From Pseudomonas mendocina (GTDB taxonomy: Bacteria > Pseudomonadota > Gammaproteobacteria > Pseudomonadales > Pseudomonadaceae): a stretch of DNA of 64,000 nucleotides. The notes beneath the pieces are model-generated. The model was not told where the DNA came from. It saw nothing but the letters and a program-made list of their open reading frames with translations, and did no database searches. The stretch's first letter is position 1; the number at the start of each line of letters is the position of its first letter. Below, piece after piece: positions 25,456 through 35,181 of this stretch. The stretch is taken from assembly GCF_003008615.1 (NCBI RefSeq), contig NZ_CP027657.1:4898001-4962000 (forward strand), written 5' to 3'. The translations under genes were made by a program, and so were the position numbers.

Positions 25456-27420
25456 ATGGGTGGCTCATTGGCGAATCGGCTGGCCAGTCTGAGTACGGCC
25501 AGCAAACTGATGCTCGGCTTTGCACTGGTGCTTGGCCTCACTGCGTTGGTGGCTGGCACCGGTTTGTTGGCGCTGCGCGAGGTGAGCGCGGGCGCCGAAT
25601 TGCAGCAGCGCATGAGCGCTCTGGGCGAGCAGGTGCTGCGTATGCGTCATAGCGAGCAGGCGTTCGCACTGACTGGAGACAGCCAGCATGCCCAGCGCCT
25701 GGCCGAGCAGGCCGATGCCATTGTGCAGGCCAGTACAACTTTGCAAGGTGATCTGGACAGTGACACGGCATCGATTCTGGCGCAGGTCGAACCCGCCTTG
25801 GGCGATTACCGCAGCGCCTTTGCCCGTTACGTTGAGTTGACCGACAGCATGCAACTGTCCCTGCAGGCCGCGGATTGGTTGGTGATCAGTGCCGCCAACA
25901 GTCTCGATCTGCTGCAGGAAGGGTTGGCCGAAGATGGCGTTGACCTGCTCAAGCGCACCCAGGGCGAGCAGGGTGGCGATTCGGTTGTGCAGGCCGGCCA
26001 GGTCGGCAAGATCCATCAACTGCTGCTGCAGGCGCTGGATCAGGCTCGGCAACGCCTGGAGGCCAGCCGGCGCAGCGATGCGAGCGAGCAGGCCGAGATC
26101 GCCCAGGCTGGCGATGCCCAGGCGTTGGCTGCGCAGTTGCGTGACGCGCTGGACGATCCGGGATACGCCGCCGTGCTCGGTGAGGTGGTGGTCAATGTCG
26201 ACTCATTCAACGAGCGCCTCAAGGAATACGCCACGCAATTGCAGCAGCAGAAGCAGGTCTATCTTCAGCTGGTTGCGCAGGTCGAGCAGTTGCTCGGCAA
26301 GGTCGACCAGGCGTTGGCGGCGCAGCGTCAGGTCATGCAGGCCGACCAGCAGTCCAGCAGTGGGCTGATCGTACTCGCTGCGGCGCTGGCTCTTCTGTTC
26401 GGGCTGGGCGCGGCAGTCACCATCAGTTTGGCCATCGTGCGGCCGCTCAAGCGTGTGATCGGTCTTGCCGAAGCCATCGCTGGCGGCGACCTCAGCGTAC
26501 ACATCGAGCGGGAGCGCCGTGATGAGATCGGCCAGTTGCTCGCAGCCATGCAAAGCATGGCTGCAAACCTGCGGGAGATGGTCGGTCGCCTGCAAGGTGG
26601 TGTCGCGCAGATTTCCAGTTCGGCTCAATCGCTTTCGGCAACCGCTGAACAGACTCGGCAGGGTGTCAACGGGCAGAAGCTGGAGACCGATCAGGTCGCC
26701 ACTGCCATGAGCGAGATGACCGCCACCGTGCATGAAGTGGCGCGCAATGCCGAAGCCGCGGCTGCCTCGACCGAGCAGGCCGACCGGCGTGTTGGCAATG
26801 GCAATCAGGTGGTGCGCCAGACCTTGCAGCGTATCGAGCAACTGGCCAGCGCCATGGACGCCACCACGGCGAGTATCCAACGCCTGAGTCAGGATACGCA
26901 GCGCATCGATGCAGTGCTGGATGTGATCAAGAGCGTCGCCGAGCAGACCAATCTGTTGGCGTTGAATGCAGCCATCGAAGCCGCGCGCGCTGGTGAACAG
27001 GGGCGCGGTTTTGCGGTGGTCGCTGACGAGGTGCGGGCGCTGGCCAGACGCACCCAGCAATCCACTGCCGAGATCGAATCGCTGATCGCCGCGCTACGTG
27101 AAGGAAGTCGCCGAGCGGTGGCGGACATGCAGGAGAGCGCTAGCCTGGTAAGCCTGACGGTGACCGATGCGAACCAGACCGAAGGCGCGTTGGCCGCCAT
27201 CGCCGAAGCGGTGGCGCTGATTTTCGAGATGAACCAGCAGATCGCTGCCGCGGCCGAGCAGCAGACGGCAGTGGCCGAGGAAATCAACCGCAGCGTGACT
27301 TCGATCCGGGATATCGCCGACCAGTCGGCCACAGCGATGGACGAGACGGCTGCTTCGAGCATCCAGTTGGCCGAGTTGGGGCGCGAGCTGCAGGGGCTGG
27401 CCGGGCATTTCCGGCTGTGA
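25456..27420 (+). CDS. methyl-accepting chemotaxis protein with large helical sensor (HBM-like)
   Basis: 654 residues from ATG 25456. TM1 lies at about 17-40. A long periplasmic domain of about 270 residues, rich in Gln/Ala/Leu helices ([24 protein letters not shown] ...), has the size and helical pattern of HBM (helical bimodular) sensors such as McpS. TM2 is at about 328-352, then HAMP and a signalling hairpin with [18 protein letters not shown] and [21 protein letters not shown]. There is no CheR pentapeptide. HBM receptors sense organic acids or polyamines; the ligand here is unknown. It is separated from moxR by repeat copy B. Confidence 0.9.
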   Translation: MGGSLANRLASLSTASKLMLGFALVLGLTALVAGTGLLALREVSAGAELQQRMSALGEQVLRMRHSEQAFALTGDSQHAQRLAEQADAIVQASTTLQGDLDSDTASILAQVEPALGDYRSAFARYVELTDSMQLSLQAADWLVISAANSLDLLQEGLAEDGVDLLKRTQGEQGGDSVVQAGQVGKIHQLLLQALDQARQRLEASRRSDASEQAEIAQAGDAQALAAQLRDALDDPGYAAVLGEVVVNVDSFNERLKEYATQLQQQKQVYLQLVAQVEQLLGKVDQALAAQRQVMQADQQSSSGLIVLAAALALLFGLGAAVTISLAIVRPLKRVIGLAEAIAGGDLSVHIERERRDEIGQLLAAMQSMAANLREMVGRLQGGVAQISSSAQSLSATAEQTRQGVNGQKLETDQVATAMSEMTATVHEVARNAEAAAASTEQADRRVGNGNQVVRQTLQRIEQLASAMDATTASIQRLSQDTQRIDAVLDVIKSVAEQTNLLALNAAIEAARAGEQGRGFAVVADEVRALARRTQQSTAEIESLIAALREGSRRAVADMQESASLVSLTVTDANQTEGALAAIAEAVALIFEMNQQIAAAAEQQTAVAEEINRSVTSIRDIADQSATAMDETAASSIQLAELGRELQGLAGHFRL

Positions 27421-27491
27421 GCGAGCCGCGCGGAGGCTGTTCTGCGGCTTGTGAGCCAAAGCCATGCAACATCGATGGTTGCTCTGCCGGT

Positions 27492-27537
27492 TTTCAATGC
27501 AGCAGGGCCGATGCGTAGCAGACTTTGTACGGGCTCT
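27492..27537 (-). repeat. dispersed 46-bp intergenic repeat, copy B
   Basis: On the plus strand it begins TTTCAATGCAGCAGGGCCGA and ends GGGCTCT. It is an inverted copy of the unit at 17518-17563, with 39 of 46 bases identical. It lies in the 200-bp gap between the chemoreceptor and moxR, where no other feature is obvious. Confidence 0.7.
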
Positions 27538-27622
27538 CACAGTTTCGTGAGCAAAAATGTCATGGCGCTTTGCCGTACACCCGCGGCCCAGTAGCATCGG
27601 CGTTCTGCATAAGGAGCGAACG

Positions 27623-28540
27623 ATGCGAAGCAAACTGGATGCCTGTCTCGATGCGGTCAATGAAGTGGTGCTGGGCAAAGAGGCACAGGTACGCCTGGCG
27701 CTGACCTGCCTGCTGGCGCGCGGTCACCTGCTGATCGAAGACCTGCCCGGCATGGGCAAGACCACGCTCAGCCATGCCCTGGCACGCGTGCTGGGTCTGA
27801 GCTTTCAGCGTATCCAGTTCACCTCGGATCTGTTGCCAGGCGACATTCTCGGCACTTCCGTGTTCGACAAGGACAGCGGGCAGTTCGTCTTTCACCCGGG
27901 GCCGATCTTTGCCGAGCTGGTACTGGCCGATGAGATCAACCGCGCTACGCCGAAAAGCCAGAGTGCGTTGCTCGAGGCCATGGAAGAGGGGCAGGTGACC
28001 ATCGAGGGTGCGACGCGGCCGCTGCCTGAGCCATTCTTCGTCATTGCCACGCAGAACCCGGTCAGCAGTGGCGGCACCTTCGCGCTGCCTGAATCTCAAC
28101 TCGACCGCTTCCTCATGCGCTTGTCACTTGGCTATCCGGCACAGGCCGCAGAGCGGGCACTGTTGCTCGGCGATGCGCGGCGCGATCTGTTGCCGCGCTT
28201 GCAGCCGATTCTCGATCATGCCGAGTTGGCGCGCCTGCAGGCCGAGGTGCCCAAGGTGCGCGCCAGTGATGCGCTGGTCGATTACGTGCTGCGCCTGGTC
28301 GAGGCGACCCGCAGCCAACCGCAGTTCGCCTGGGGCCTGTCGCCGCGCGCCAGCCTGGCACTACTGGCCGCTGCACGGGCCTGGGCGTTACTGGCCGAGC
28401 GCGACTATGTGATTCCCGAGGACGTACAAGCGGTGCTGCCGTCGGTCGTCGGGCATCGCCTGCGTGAACGCGCCGACCCCACCGGCCATGGTGGTGGCAG
28501 CCTGGTGCAGTGGTTGTTGCGCGAAGTACCAGCGCTCTGA
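27623..28540 (+). CDS. MoxR-family AAA+ ATPase
   Basis: 305 residues from ATG 27623 (AAGGAG). Walker A is LPGMGKTTLS (K46-T47), Walker B LVLADEINRA (D103-E104), then TQNPVSSGGTFALPESQLDRFLMRL with sensor 1 and the arginine finger. It overlaps the next gene by one base (TGATG). MoxR ATPases act as chaperones with DUF58/VWA partners; here the partner is the DUF58 protein and the operon ends in TgpA, the same set as PA2875-PA2873. Confidence 0.93.
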   Translation: MRSKLDACLDAVNEVVLGKEAQVRLALTCLLARGHLLIEDLPGMGKTTLSHALARVLGLSFQRIQFTSDLLPGDILGTSVFDKDSGQFVFHPGPIFAELVLADEINRATPKSQSALLEAMEEGQVTIEGATRPLPEPFFVIATQNPVSSGGTFALPESQLDRFLMRLSLGYPAQAAERALLLGDARRDLLPRLQPILDHAELARLQAEVPKVRASDALVDYVLRLVEATRSQPQFAWGLSPRASLALLAAARAWALLAERDYVIPEDVQAVLPSVVGHRLRERADPTGHGGGSLVQWLLREVPAL

Positions 28541-29496
28541 TGCGTGCAGCGCTGAAACCACTGTGGCGCCGCTGGTTGGCCAGGCGGATTCCGCCAGCGG
28601 CCAGCGTTCGTCTCAACCAGCGGCGCATCTTCATCTTGCCCAGCCGGGTGGGTGCTGCCTTTGCCGTGGCGTTGCTGCTGATGCTGCTGGTGGGGATCAA
28701 CTACCAGAACAGCCTGGCCTACGGGCTGACCTTCCTGCTGATGTCGGTGTTCGTCATCGCCATCCTGCACACCTATCGAAATCTGGCCGGGTTGGTGCTC
28801 AAGGCTGGCGGCGGCGGGGCCGTGTTCGTCGGCGAGCAGGCGCGTTTTCGCGTACGTCTGGAAAGCCGCGAACGTGAACATCAGGCTGTGGCGCTGGGGT
28901 GGCCGCCGAGCGATCTGCTAGTGCGCGATGTGCCACGTGATGGTCAGACCGAGGTGGATCTCGGTCTGCCAGCCTTGCGCCGTGGCTGGCTGCGGCCTGA
29001 GCGCCTGCGGGTGGAAAGCCGTTTTCCCCTGGGCTTGCTGGTGGCCTGGAGCTGGGTCGACCTGGATCAGGCGGTACTGGTCTATCCACGTCCACTGGAG
29101 GGCGACCTGCCGCTGTCGGCCGGTCTTGGTGATGAAGAGGAAGAAGAGGGCATGCGTGCCCGTGGTCAGGGCGCCGATGATTTCCAGGGCTTGCGCGACT
29201 ATCAGCCAGGCGATTCCAAGCGTCGCCTGGACTGGAAGGCTTACTCACGTGGCCAGGGCCTGCTGGTGAAGGACTTCGCCATGCTCAGCGGCCGCGATCT
29301 GTGGTTGGACTTCGACAGCCTGAGCGGTGACAGCGAAATGCGTTTGTCACTGCTCTGCCATTGGGTGCTGCAATTTTCCGAACGCCAGCAGGCATTCGGC
29401 CTGCAACTGCCGGGACAGGTGATCGCGCCGGATTATGGCGAAGGCCATCGCGATGCCTGCCTACGCGCTCTGGCCCTGTTCGGAGAGCGGGCATGA
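28540..29496 (+). CDS. DUF58 domain protein
   Basis: 318 residues. Two adjacent membrane helices near the N-terminus (about 35-80) are followed by a soluble domain with the DUF58 hallmark GADDFQGLRDYQPGDSKRRLDWKAYSRGQGLLVKDFA (about 205-240) and LWLDFDSLSGDSEMRLS. It starts in the moxR stop and its own stop overlaps tgpA (ATGA), so moxR, DUF58 and tgpA are tightly coupled. It is believed to work with the MoxR ATPase; exact function unknown. Confidence 0.9.
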   Translation: MRAALKPLWRRWLARRIPPAASVRLNQRRIFILPSRVGAAFAVALLLMLLVGINYQNSLAYGLTFLLMSVFVIAILHTYRNLAGLVLKAGGGGAVFVGEQARFRVRLESREREHQAVALGWPPSDLLVRDVPRDGQTEVDLGLPALRRGWLRPERLRVESRFPLGLLVAWSWVDLDQAVLVYPRPLEGDLPLSAGLGDEEEEEGMRARGQGADDFQGLRDYQPGDSKRRLDWKAYSRGQGLLVKDFAMLSGRDLWLDFDSLSGDSEMRLSLLCHWVLQFSERQQAFGLQLPGQVIAPDYGEGHRDACLRALALFGERA

Positions 29497-31478
29497 GCGT
29501 TCTGCCGGGCATTCCGCGCATCGCCCTGACCTGGTTGCTGGTGGCGCAGGTACTGGTGATCCTGCCGCATCTGGTGCACTTGCCGCTGTGGACGATCGCC
29601 CTTTGGCTGGTCGCCGCGGGGTGGCGTGTGCAGATATTTCGCATGCGTGCGCGTTACCCCAATGGCTGGGCCAAGGGCGGGCTGATGGTGCTGGTGCTGG
29701 CCGGCATCCTGTTGTCGCGCGGCACGCTGGTAGGGTTGGATGCGGCCGTGGTGCTGCTGATCGCCACCTTCATCCTCAAGCTGCTGGAGATGCGCAGCCG
29801 ACGCGATGCGTTGGTGCTGATCTTTCTCGGTTTCTTCTGCGTGGTCACGGCCTACCTGTTCGAGGACGGCATTCTTGCTGCGCTCTACAGCTTGCTGCCG
29901 GTTACTGCGCTGCTGGCTGCGCTGGTGGGGCTGCAGCACAGCGGTTTCGCCGAGCGCCCCTGGCCGACCCTGCGACTGGCCAGCAGCCTGCTGTTGCAGG
30001 CCTTGCCTTTGATGCTGCTGTTGTTCGTGTTCTTCCCGCGCATGGGGCCGCTGTGGTCGCTGCCGGTGCCCAGTGACAAGGGTGTCACCGGCTTATCGGA
30101 CAGCATGGAACCGGCCGATATCGCCGAACTCGGCCGATCCTCGGCGCTGGCGTTCCGTGCCAGTTTCGAAGGCGTTGTACCGCCTCGCGAGCAACTGTAC
30201 TGGCGCGCCCTGACGCTGGAGCGTTTCGATGGCCGACGCTGGTCGCAGTCCAGCTACGCCGAGTTGCCGGCATCGCCGCAGTGGAGCAAGGCAGGTGAGG
30301 CGCTCGATTACAGCATCATCATGCAGCCCAGCGGCAAACCCTGGTTGTTTGCACTGGATGTCGGCGAGATGGCGCAGAACGACGCGCGAATGATGACGGA
30401 TTTCCGCTGGCAGCGACGGCGCCCGGTGGATCGGCCCTTGCTCTATCAGGTGCGTTCCTGGCCCCAGGCACTGCGTGAGACGGATATCGCTTCACCGGCC
30501 TTGCAGCGCGCTCTGCAATTACCTGCACAGGGTGACCCGCGCAGCCGCGCCTGGGCTGCCGAATTGAAGGCGCAGTATCCACAGGCCGACGCGTTGGTGG
30601 CTGCGCTGTTGCAGCACTTCAATCGTGAACCTTACGTCTATACCTTGCGCCCGCAGCCGCTGGGGCGTGACAGCATCGACGACTTCCTGTTCAACACTCG
30701 CCGCGGCTTCTGCGCTCACTATGCCGGCGCGATGACTTTCGTCCTGCGTGCAGCCGGTATCCCGGCACGGGTGGTGGCGGGCTACCAGGGTGGCGAACTC
30801 AACCCTAACGGCAACTACATTCAGGTTCGTCAGTTCGACGCCCATGCCTGGGTCGAATACTGGCAGCCGGGGCAGGGCTGGCGCAGTATCGATCCGACCT
30901 TTCAAGTCGCGCCGCAGCGTATCGAGCAGGGACTGGAAGAGGCACTGGCCGACGAGGACGGCTTTCTCGACGACCAGCCGTTCTCGCCGCTGCGCTACCG
31001 CGAGCTGGCCTGGCTCAATCAATTGCGTCTGAGCTGGGAGAACCTCAATTACGGCTGGCAGCGCTGGGTACTGGGCTACCAGGGCGAGCAGCAATTGAAG
31101 CTGCTGCAGAACTGGTTCGGTAGCCTCGACTGGCAGCGCCTGGCGCTGGCTCTGGTCGGCACGGGTGGGCTACTGCTTGGCCTTCTGGCGCTCTGGCTGC
31201 TCAAACCCTGGCAGCAGCGAGCGGATCCGCAGCGCCAGATTTTCCGCAAGTTCGAACGCTTGCTGGCGCGTCACGGAGTACAACGTCAGGCAGGTGAGGG
31301 CGCACGCTCCTTCGCTCTGCGTGCCGCTCGTGAGTTGCCGGCGCAGGCGGCGCAGATCGAGGCGTTTGCCCGTTGTTTCGAACAGCAACGCTATGCGGGC
31401 CAGCCGTCTTCGCGCGCGGCCCTGCTCCAGGCGCTGGGGGATTTGCGCCGGGCGCTACCCTGGCGTTTTTCGCGTTAG
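29493..31478 (+). CDS. tgpA: membrane transglutaminase-like protein TgpA
   Basis: 661 residues. The N-terminal membrane part has about five or six helices (10-45, 62-98, 105-145, 160-182). A periplasmic transglutaminase-like domain follows with the triad C407 (RRGFCAHYAG), H451 (FDAHAWVEYW) and D467 (RSIDPTF), and a last TM helix (about 558-572) leads to a cytosolic DUF4129-like tail. P. aeruginosa TgpA (PA2873) is reported essential and has the same residues three positions earlier. The native acceptor protein or peptidoglycan substrate is unknown. Confidence 0.94.
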   Translation: MSVLPGIPRIALTWLLVAQVLVILPHLVHLPLWTIALWLVAAGWRVQIFRMRARYPNGWAKGGLMVLVLAGILLSRGTLVGLDAAVVLLIATFILKLLEMRSRRDALVLIFLGFFCVVTAYLFEDGILAALYSLLPVTALLAALVGLQHSGFAERPWPTLRLASSLLLQALPLMLLLFVFFPRMGPLWSLPVPSDKGVTGLSDSMEPADIAELGRSSALAFRASFEGVVPPREQLYWRALTLERFDGRRWSQSSYAELPASPQWSKAGEALDYSIIMQPSGKPWLFALDVGEMAQNDARMMTDFRWQRRRPVDRPLLYQVRSWPQALRETDIASPALQRALQLPAQGDPRSRAWAAELKAQYPQADALVAALLQHFNREPYVYTLRPQPLGRDSIDDFLFNTRRGFCAHYAGAMTFVLRAAGIPARVVAGYQGGELNPNGNYIQVRQFDAHAWVEYWQPGQGWRSIDPTFQVAPQRIEQGLEEALADEDGFLDDQPFSPLRYRELAWLNQLRLSWENLNYGWQRWVLGYQGEQQLKLLQNWFGSLDWQRLALALVGTGGLLLGLLALWLLKPWQQRADPQRQIFRKFERLLARHGVQRQAGEGARSFALRAARELPAQAAQIEAFARCFEQQRYAGQPSSRAALLQALGDLRRALPWRFSR

Positions 31479-31551
31479 CGACCAATGGTCACGTGTATGC
31501 GATAGGCTCGGTGTTGTTAGCTTGGTGCACCGTCGTTCTGGAGGAACGAAT

Positions 31552-32322
31552 ATGAGCAATTTCATCGAACATTGTCTCAATCGTGTATTGGCATTGCAGG
31601 TGCGCCTGTATGCCTGTCAGGCGCGATTGGCCAGTTGTACCGATACCGAGGCGTTGCACGATCTGCGCATCGCCTTGCGACAGTTACGCAGCCTGCTGCG
31701 CCCATTGCGCGGGCTTCCGGCAGTGGATGCGCTGGAGCAGGGCGCCGCAGTGTTGGGGCGCCTCAGTGGCCCGCTGCGTGATCGCGAGGTGTTGGTGACC
31801 GAACTGGAGCGACTGGGTTTTCCGCAATTGGCAGCGGTCGATGCCGGGCAGCGTGCCGCGGGTTATGCCGCGATTGCCAGCAGCCGCGAGCTTGCCGAAC
31901 TGATGCTGCTGCTCGATGTCTGGCCGGCGAGCTGGCGCGAGGCCGCCAGGCAAGGCCAGCTAATATCGGTGGAAAAGCGCATCCGGCGTCGTTTGCGGCG
32001 TCAGCAAGACAAGCTGGCGCAGGCTTTACGCGACCCGGCGCATGATCGTCATCGCCTGCGCCTGCTGATCAAGCGAGTGCGCTATGCCGCGGAAACCTAC
32101 CCGGTGCAAAGCGGCTTGAGCAAAGCCGTGCAGCTGAGACTCAAGCGTGCGCAGAGCCAACTTGGCGACTGGCATGACCGCCTGCAATGGCTCGCGCAAG
32201 GCGAGTCACTTCCGGCCCTGGCGCCTTGTCGAGCCATCTGGCAACAGGCTCTGCAGCTTGCCGAGCAGCGCGCCGATGATGCCTTGCTGGCGCTCTATGG
32301 TGATTTTCCCTTTCAGGGATAG
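31552..32322 (+). CDS. CHAD domain protein
   Basis: 256 residues from ATG 31552, with GGAGGAA upstream. The CHAD pattern of conserved His and basic helices is present: EALHDLRIALRQLRSLLRPLRGL at about 34-56 and DRHRLRLLIKRVRYAAETY at about 164-182, with LGDWHDRLQW near the C-terminus. There is no accompanying CYTH domain. CHAD proteins bind polyphosphate through these conserved His/Lys/Arg residues, so polyphosphate binding is expected. It stands alone downstream of tgpA. Confidence 0.88.
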   Translation: MSNFIEHCLNRVLALQVRLYACQARLASCTDTEALHDLRIALRQLRSLLRPLRGLPAVDALEQGAAVLGRLSGPLRDREVLVTELERLGFPQLAAVDAGQRAAGYAAIASSRELAELMLLLDVWPASWREAARQGQLISVEKRIRRRLRRQQDKLAQALRDPAHDRHRLRLLIKRVRYAAETYPVQSGLSKAVQLRLKRAQSQLGDWHDRLQWLAQGESLPALAPCRAIWQQALQLAEQRADDALLALYGDFPFQG

Positions 32323-32428
32323 GGTGCCATTCTCGCCGGCAATATGACCTAACGGGCGTATTGCCGGTCTATCGTTCGGCCTCCTGCATCCCCTAAGATC
32401 ATCGCCATTGATGAAGCATGAGGTGCGT

Positions 32429-33226
32429 ATGATCTTTTCCGAGTTGCTCGATGCGGTGCGTCGCAATCCCGATGCCGTGGTGATCCCCGCCGAATGGGGG
32501 CAGGGGCGCGCCAGTTTTGGCGGCCTGGTGGCGGCACTGGCGTTCGAGGCGATGCGCGCCAAAGTGCCGGAAGGGCGTCCGGTTCGCTCGCTGGCCATCA
32601 CCTTCGTTGGCCCGGTTGCGGCAGAGGTGCCGGTGAGTTTTCAGGCCGAGGTGCTGCGTGAAGGCAAGGCGGTCAGCCAGTTGTGTCTGCGTGCCGTACA
32701 AGACGGCCAGGTGGTGACCATGGTGCAGGGGAGCTTCGGTGCCTCGCGTGCCTCTGCCATCGCGGTGCAGGCATTGCCTGCACCGCAGATCGCTGCGGTC
32801 GAACAGTGCCAGGAGCTGCCGTACGTGCGTAACGTCACTCCGGAGTTCACCCGCTTTCTGGCCATGCGTTGGGGTATAGGCGGTATGCCTTTCTCCAACA
32901 ATCAATCGCGCCAGATGGGTGGTTGGGTGCGCCTGCGAGGCGAGGCCGAACCACAAGCATTGAGCGAGGCGTACCTGCTGGCATTGGTCGATGCCTGGCC
33001 GCCAGCGGTGTTGCCTCACTTGAAGAGCCCAGCCCCAGGCAGCTCGCTGACCTGGACCATCGAGTTCGTCCAGCCGCTGCAGACGCTGAGTACCGAAGAC
33101 TGGTGCCTGTACCGGGCGGAGATCGAACATGCGCGTGATGGTTATGGCCACGTGGCTGCGGCGATGTGGAGCCCTAGCGGCGAGTTGATCGCGTTGAGTC
33201 GGCAGACGGTGACGGTGTTCGGCTGA
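32429..33226 (+). CDS. double-hotdog acyl-CoA thioesterase-like protein
   Basis: 265 residues from ATG 32429, where GAGG lies five bases upstream (two in-frame starts lie further up). The sequence fits the TesB-like/4HBT_3 two-hotdog layout: an N-terminal half with GQGRASFGGLVAALAFEAM and RSLAITFVGPVAAEVPVSFQAEVLREGKAVSQL, and a C-terminal half with WTIEFVQPLQTL and YGHVAAAMWSPSGELIALSRQTVTVFG. It should hydrolyse acyl-CoA; chain-length preference is not known. It stands as a single gene in a 1-kb stretch. Confidence 0.83.
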   Translation: MIFSELLDAVRRNPDAVVIPAEWGQGRASFGGLVAALAFEAMRAKVPEGRPVRSLAITFVGPVAAEVPVSFQAEVLREGKAVSQLCLRAVQDGQVVTMVQGSFGASRASAIAVQALPAPQIAAVEQCQELPYVRNVTPEFTRFLAMRWGIGGMPFSNNQSRQMGGWVRLRGEAEPQALSEAYLLALVDAWPPAVLPHLKSPAPGSSLTWTIEFVQPLQTLSTEDWCLYRAEIEHARDGYGHVAAAMWSPSGELIALSRQTVTVFG

Positions 33227-33359
33227 TTCAGCGTCTTTGGCGTCTTGCTCTAGGCGCCAAGGATTTCAGTTCATGATTCAGATGGTGCGGCTGGCCAGGC
33301 CGATGCTCAGCGGCGGCTTGCTGGTGCTGCGTCCATTACAGAAATGCTTGCATGGCTTG

Positions 33360-33530
33360 TCACCTCGGAGAGATACCATGAGGCCGTAGTGCCAGGGCGG
33401 CGTACAGCCCAATGAGGCCGAGTGCCAGCGGCACCAAACTGAGGTGCCAGGCGCCGATCAGCAGCAGGGTCAGCGATAGCAGAAACAGCAGCACCGCCAG
33501 CAGGGGCGGCAGGTTGGGATGAGTGTCCAT
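33360..33530 (-). CDS. 56-residue small membrane protein
   Basis: The reverse strand from ATG 33530 (GAGGA seven bases upstream) reads MDTHPNLPPLLAVLLFLLSL and continues TLLLIGAWHLSLVPLALGLI to a TGA at 33360. It contains two hydrophobic helices (about 10-28 and 30-47) and a short charged tail (LRPHGISPR). The ribosome site, good codon use and membrane pattern support a real gene even though it is very short. It is third in line after tatD and a chemoreceptor on the same strand (97 bp downstream of the latter). No family is recognised. Confidence 0.62.
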   Translation of the reverse strand: MDTHPNLPPLLAVLLFLLSLTLLLIGAWHLSLVPLALGLIGLYAALALRPHGISPR

Positions 33531-33627
33531 GGGGCAATCCTCGACTTGATGAAATGAAGTCTAGGACTGCCCATGCGGCTGTGACGAATTGCTCCTGGCT
33601 ATGGGCCAGATAGCCTGGGACGCCTGC

Positions 33628-35097
33628 TTACAGGCGTAGCTGGCGAATGGCTTTGCTCAGCTCTGCGGCCAGTTCGGCCAACTGCTGGCTGGTGGCTGCC
33701 GACTCGAGGGTCTGGCCGACCGTTTGCTCGGTGACATCGCGGATTCCGACCACCGAGCGGGTCATCTCCTCGGCGACCTGGCTCTGCTGGTTGGCTGCCA
33801 CGGCGATCTGCGTATTGCTGTCCCGCATCAGCGCCACTGCCGCAGTGATTGCCGCCAGCGACTCGCCTGCCTCTTGTGCCAGTTGTACGCAGTGGTTGGC
33901 GTTCTCCGAGCTCTCACGCATGAACTCCACGGCGTCACGGGTGCCGCCCTGCAGGTTGCCGATCATCTGGGTGATTTCGTCGGTGGAGTCCTGCACGCGC
34001 TTGGCCAGGTTGCGTACCTCGTCGGCGACCACGGCGAAGCCACGGCCCATTTCACCGGCACGCGCCGCTTCGATGGCGGCGTTGAGGGCGAGCAGGTTGG
34101 TCTGTTCGGCGATGCCATGGATCACACCGACCACACGGCTGATGTGCTGGCTGTCCTCGGCCAGGCGTTCGATGCTGCCGGCGCTCTGCCGTACGCCTTG
34201 CGACAGCGCGGCGATGGATTGCTCGACGCGCTCGACCACCTGCTGCCCCGCGCGTGCCAACTGATCGGCGTTGTGCGACTGATCCCGGGTGCTGCCGGCA
34301 TGCTCGGCGATGTGCTGCACCGTGGTGGACATTTCATTGATCGCGGTGGCGGCCTGATCGGTTTCGCTCTGCTGGCTGAGCATGCCCTGACGCACGCTAC
34401 CCATGCGCTCAGCCATGCTGCGGGTGCCGTTGTTCAGCTCCGCCGCGACCTGGCCGACGGTACCGACCACACGTTGATAGCCCGCCTGCATGGCATTGAA
34501 GGCTGCGGCCATCTGGCCGACTTCGTCGCGGCTATCCAGCGGCACGCGCAAAGACAGGTCGCCACTGCGCTCAGCCTGCAGCATCACGTCCTTGAGCGTG
34601 TTGAGGTGACTGAGCAGAAAGCGGATCAGCAATTGCGAGGCGGCCAGCAGCAATAGCATCAGAATCGCGACCGCGAGCGCATAGGAAAAGGCGTGCTGAG
34701 CGAAGAGATCCAGCAGGCTGGGCGCACGCGCGAGGATCGCCAGATTGCGGCCGTCATCAAGCGAGACGCGCTGCGCACCGATAAGCGGGGTGTTACCGAA
34801 CCAGGCATCGTGGGCCAGCACCTGCCAGCCGCTGGCATCGGCCGAGCCCTGAGCGTTTGGCAAGCTGCCATTGCCTTGCAGCACCTGGATATTCGTCGCG
34901 TTGGGCAAGGCAGCCTGTTGTGGCCATTGCTTGAGCAGGCGCGACTGCTCGACAGCTGCCTGCCTGGCATCGGCACTGCGCGCCTGTTGCTCGGTGTGCA
35001 GCGCGAACAGCACCAGCATCAGGCTGATGATCAGTGCGACGGCGTTGACCGCCCAGAATTTGTACTTGAGGGAAAGATCGCTGATCCAGGCGCCCAT
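33628..35097 (-). CDS. methyl-accepting chemotaxis protein (PA2867-like)
   Basis: 489 residues. TM1 at about 14-34, a short periplasmic sensor of about 95 residues (not a four-helix bundle), TM2 at about 135-157, HAMP, and the signalling hairpin with [37 protein letters not shown]. No pentapeptide. The sensor has [17 protein letters not shown], of no recognised family. In P. aeruginosa a similar receptor lies next to mltF2 (PA2865-PA2867), as here. Ligand unknown. Confidence 0.92.
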   Translation of the reverse strand: MGAWISDLSLKYKFWAVNAVALIISLMLVLFALHTEQQARSADARQAAVEQSRLLKQWPQQAALPNATNIQVLQGNGSLPNAQGSADASGWQVLAHDAWFGNTPLIGAQRVSLDDGRNLAILARAPSLLDLFAQHAFSYALAVAILMLLLLAASQLLIRFLLSHLNTLKDVMLQAERSGDLSLRVPLDSRDEVGQMAAAFNAMQAGYQRVVGTVGQVAAELNNGTRSMAERMGSVRQGMLSQQSETDQAATAINEMSTTVQHIAEHAGSTRDQSHNADQLARAGQQVVERVEQSIAALSQGVRQSAGSIERLAEDSQHISRVVGVIHGIAEQTNLLALNAAIEAARAGEMGRGFAVVADEVRNLAKRVQDSTDEITQMIGNLQGGTRDAVEFMRESSENANHCVQLAQEAGESLAAITAAVALMRDSNTQIAVAANQQSQVAEEMTRSVVGIRDVTEQTVGQTLESAATSQQLAELAAELSKAIRQLRL

Positions 35098-35181
35098 GCT
35101 GTTGTTATCCGTCTCGTTGCGGTCGGTATTGGCTAATTGCCAGCAGTATGCCTCGGCTATTTGTCAGAGTCTTGACGTCAA

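Noticed and set aside
33235..33262. A stem-loop after the double-hotdog thioesterase (TTGGCG...CGCCAA) as a terminator.
   Set aside because: The stem is short with a 12-base loop and there is no T-run.
33307..33537. A 76-codon reverse-strand frame overlapping the 56-residue membrane gene.
   Set aside because: Its sequence is Ala/Pro/Arg-rich without a domain, while the other frame has a ribosome site and a membrane pattern.
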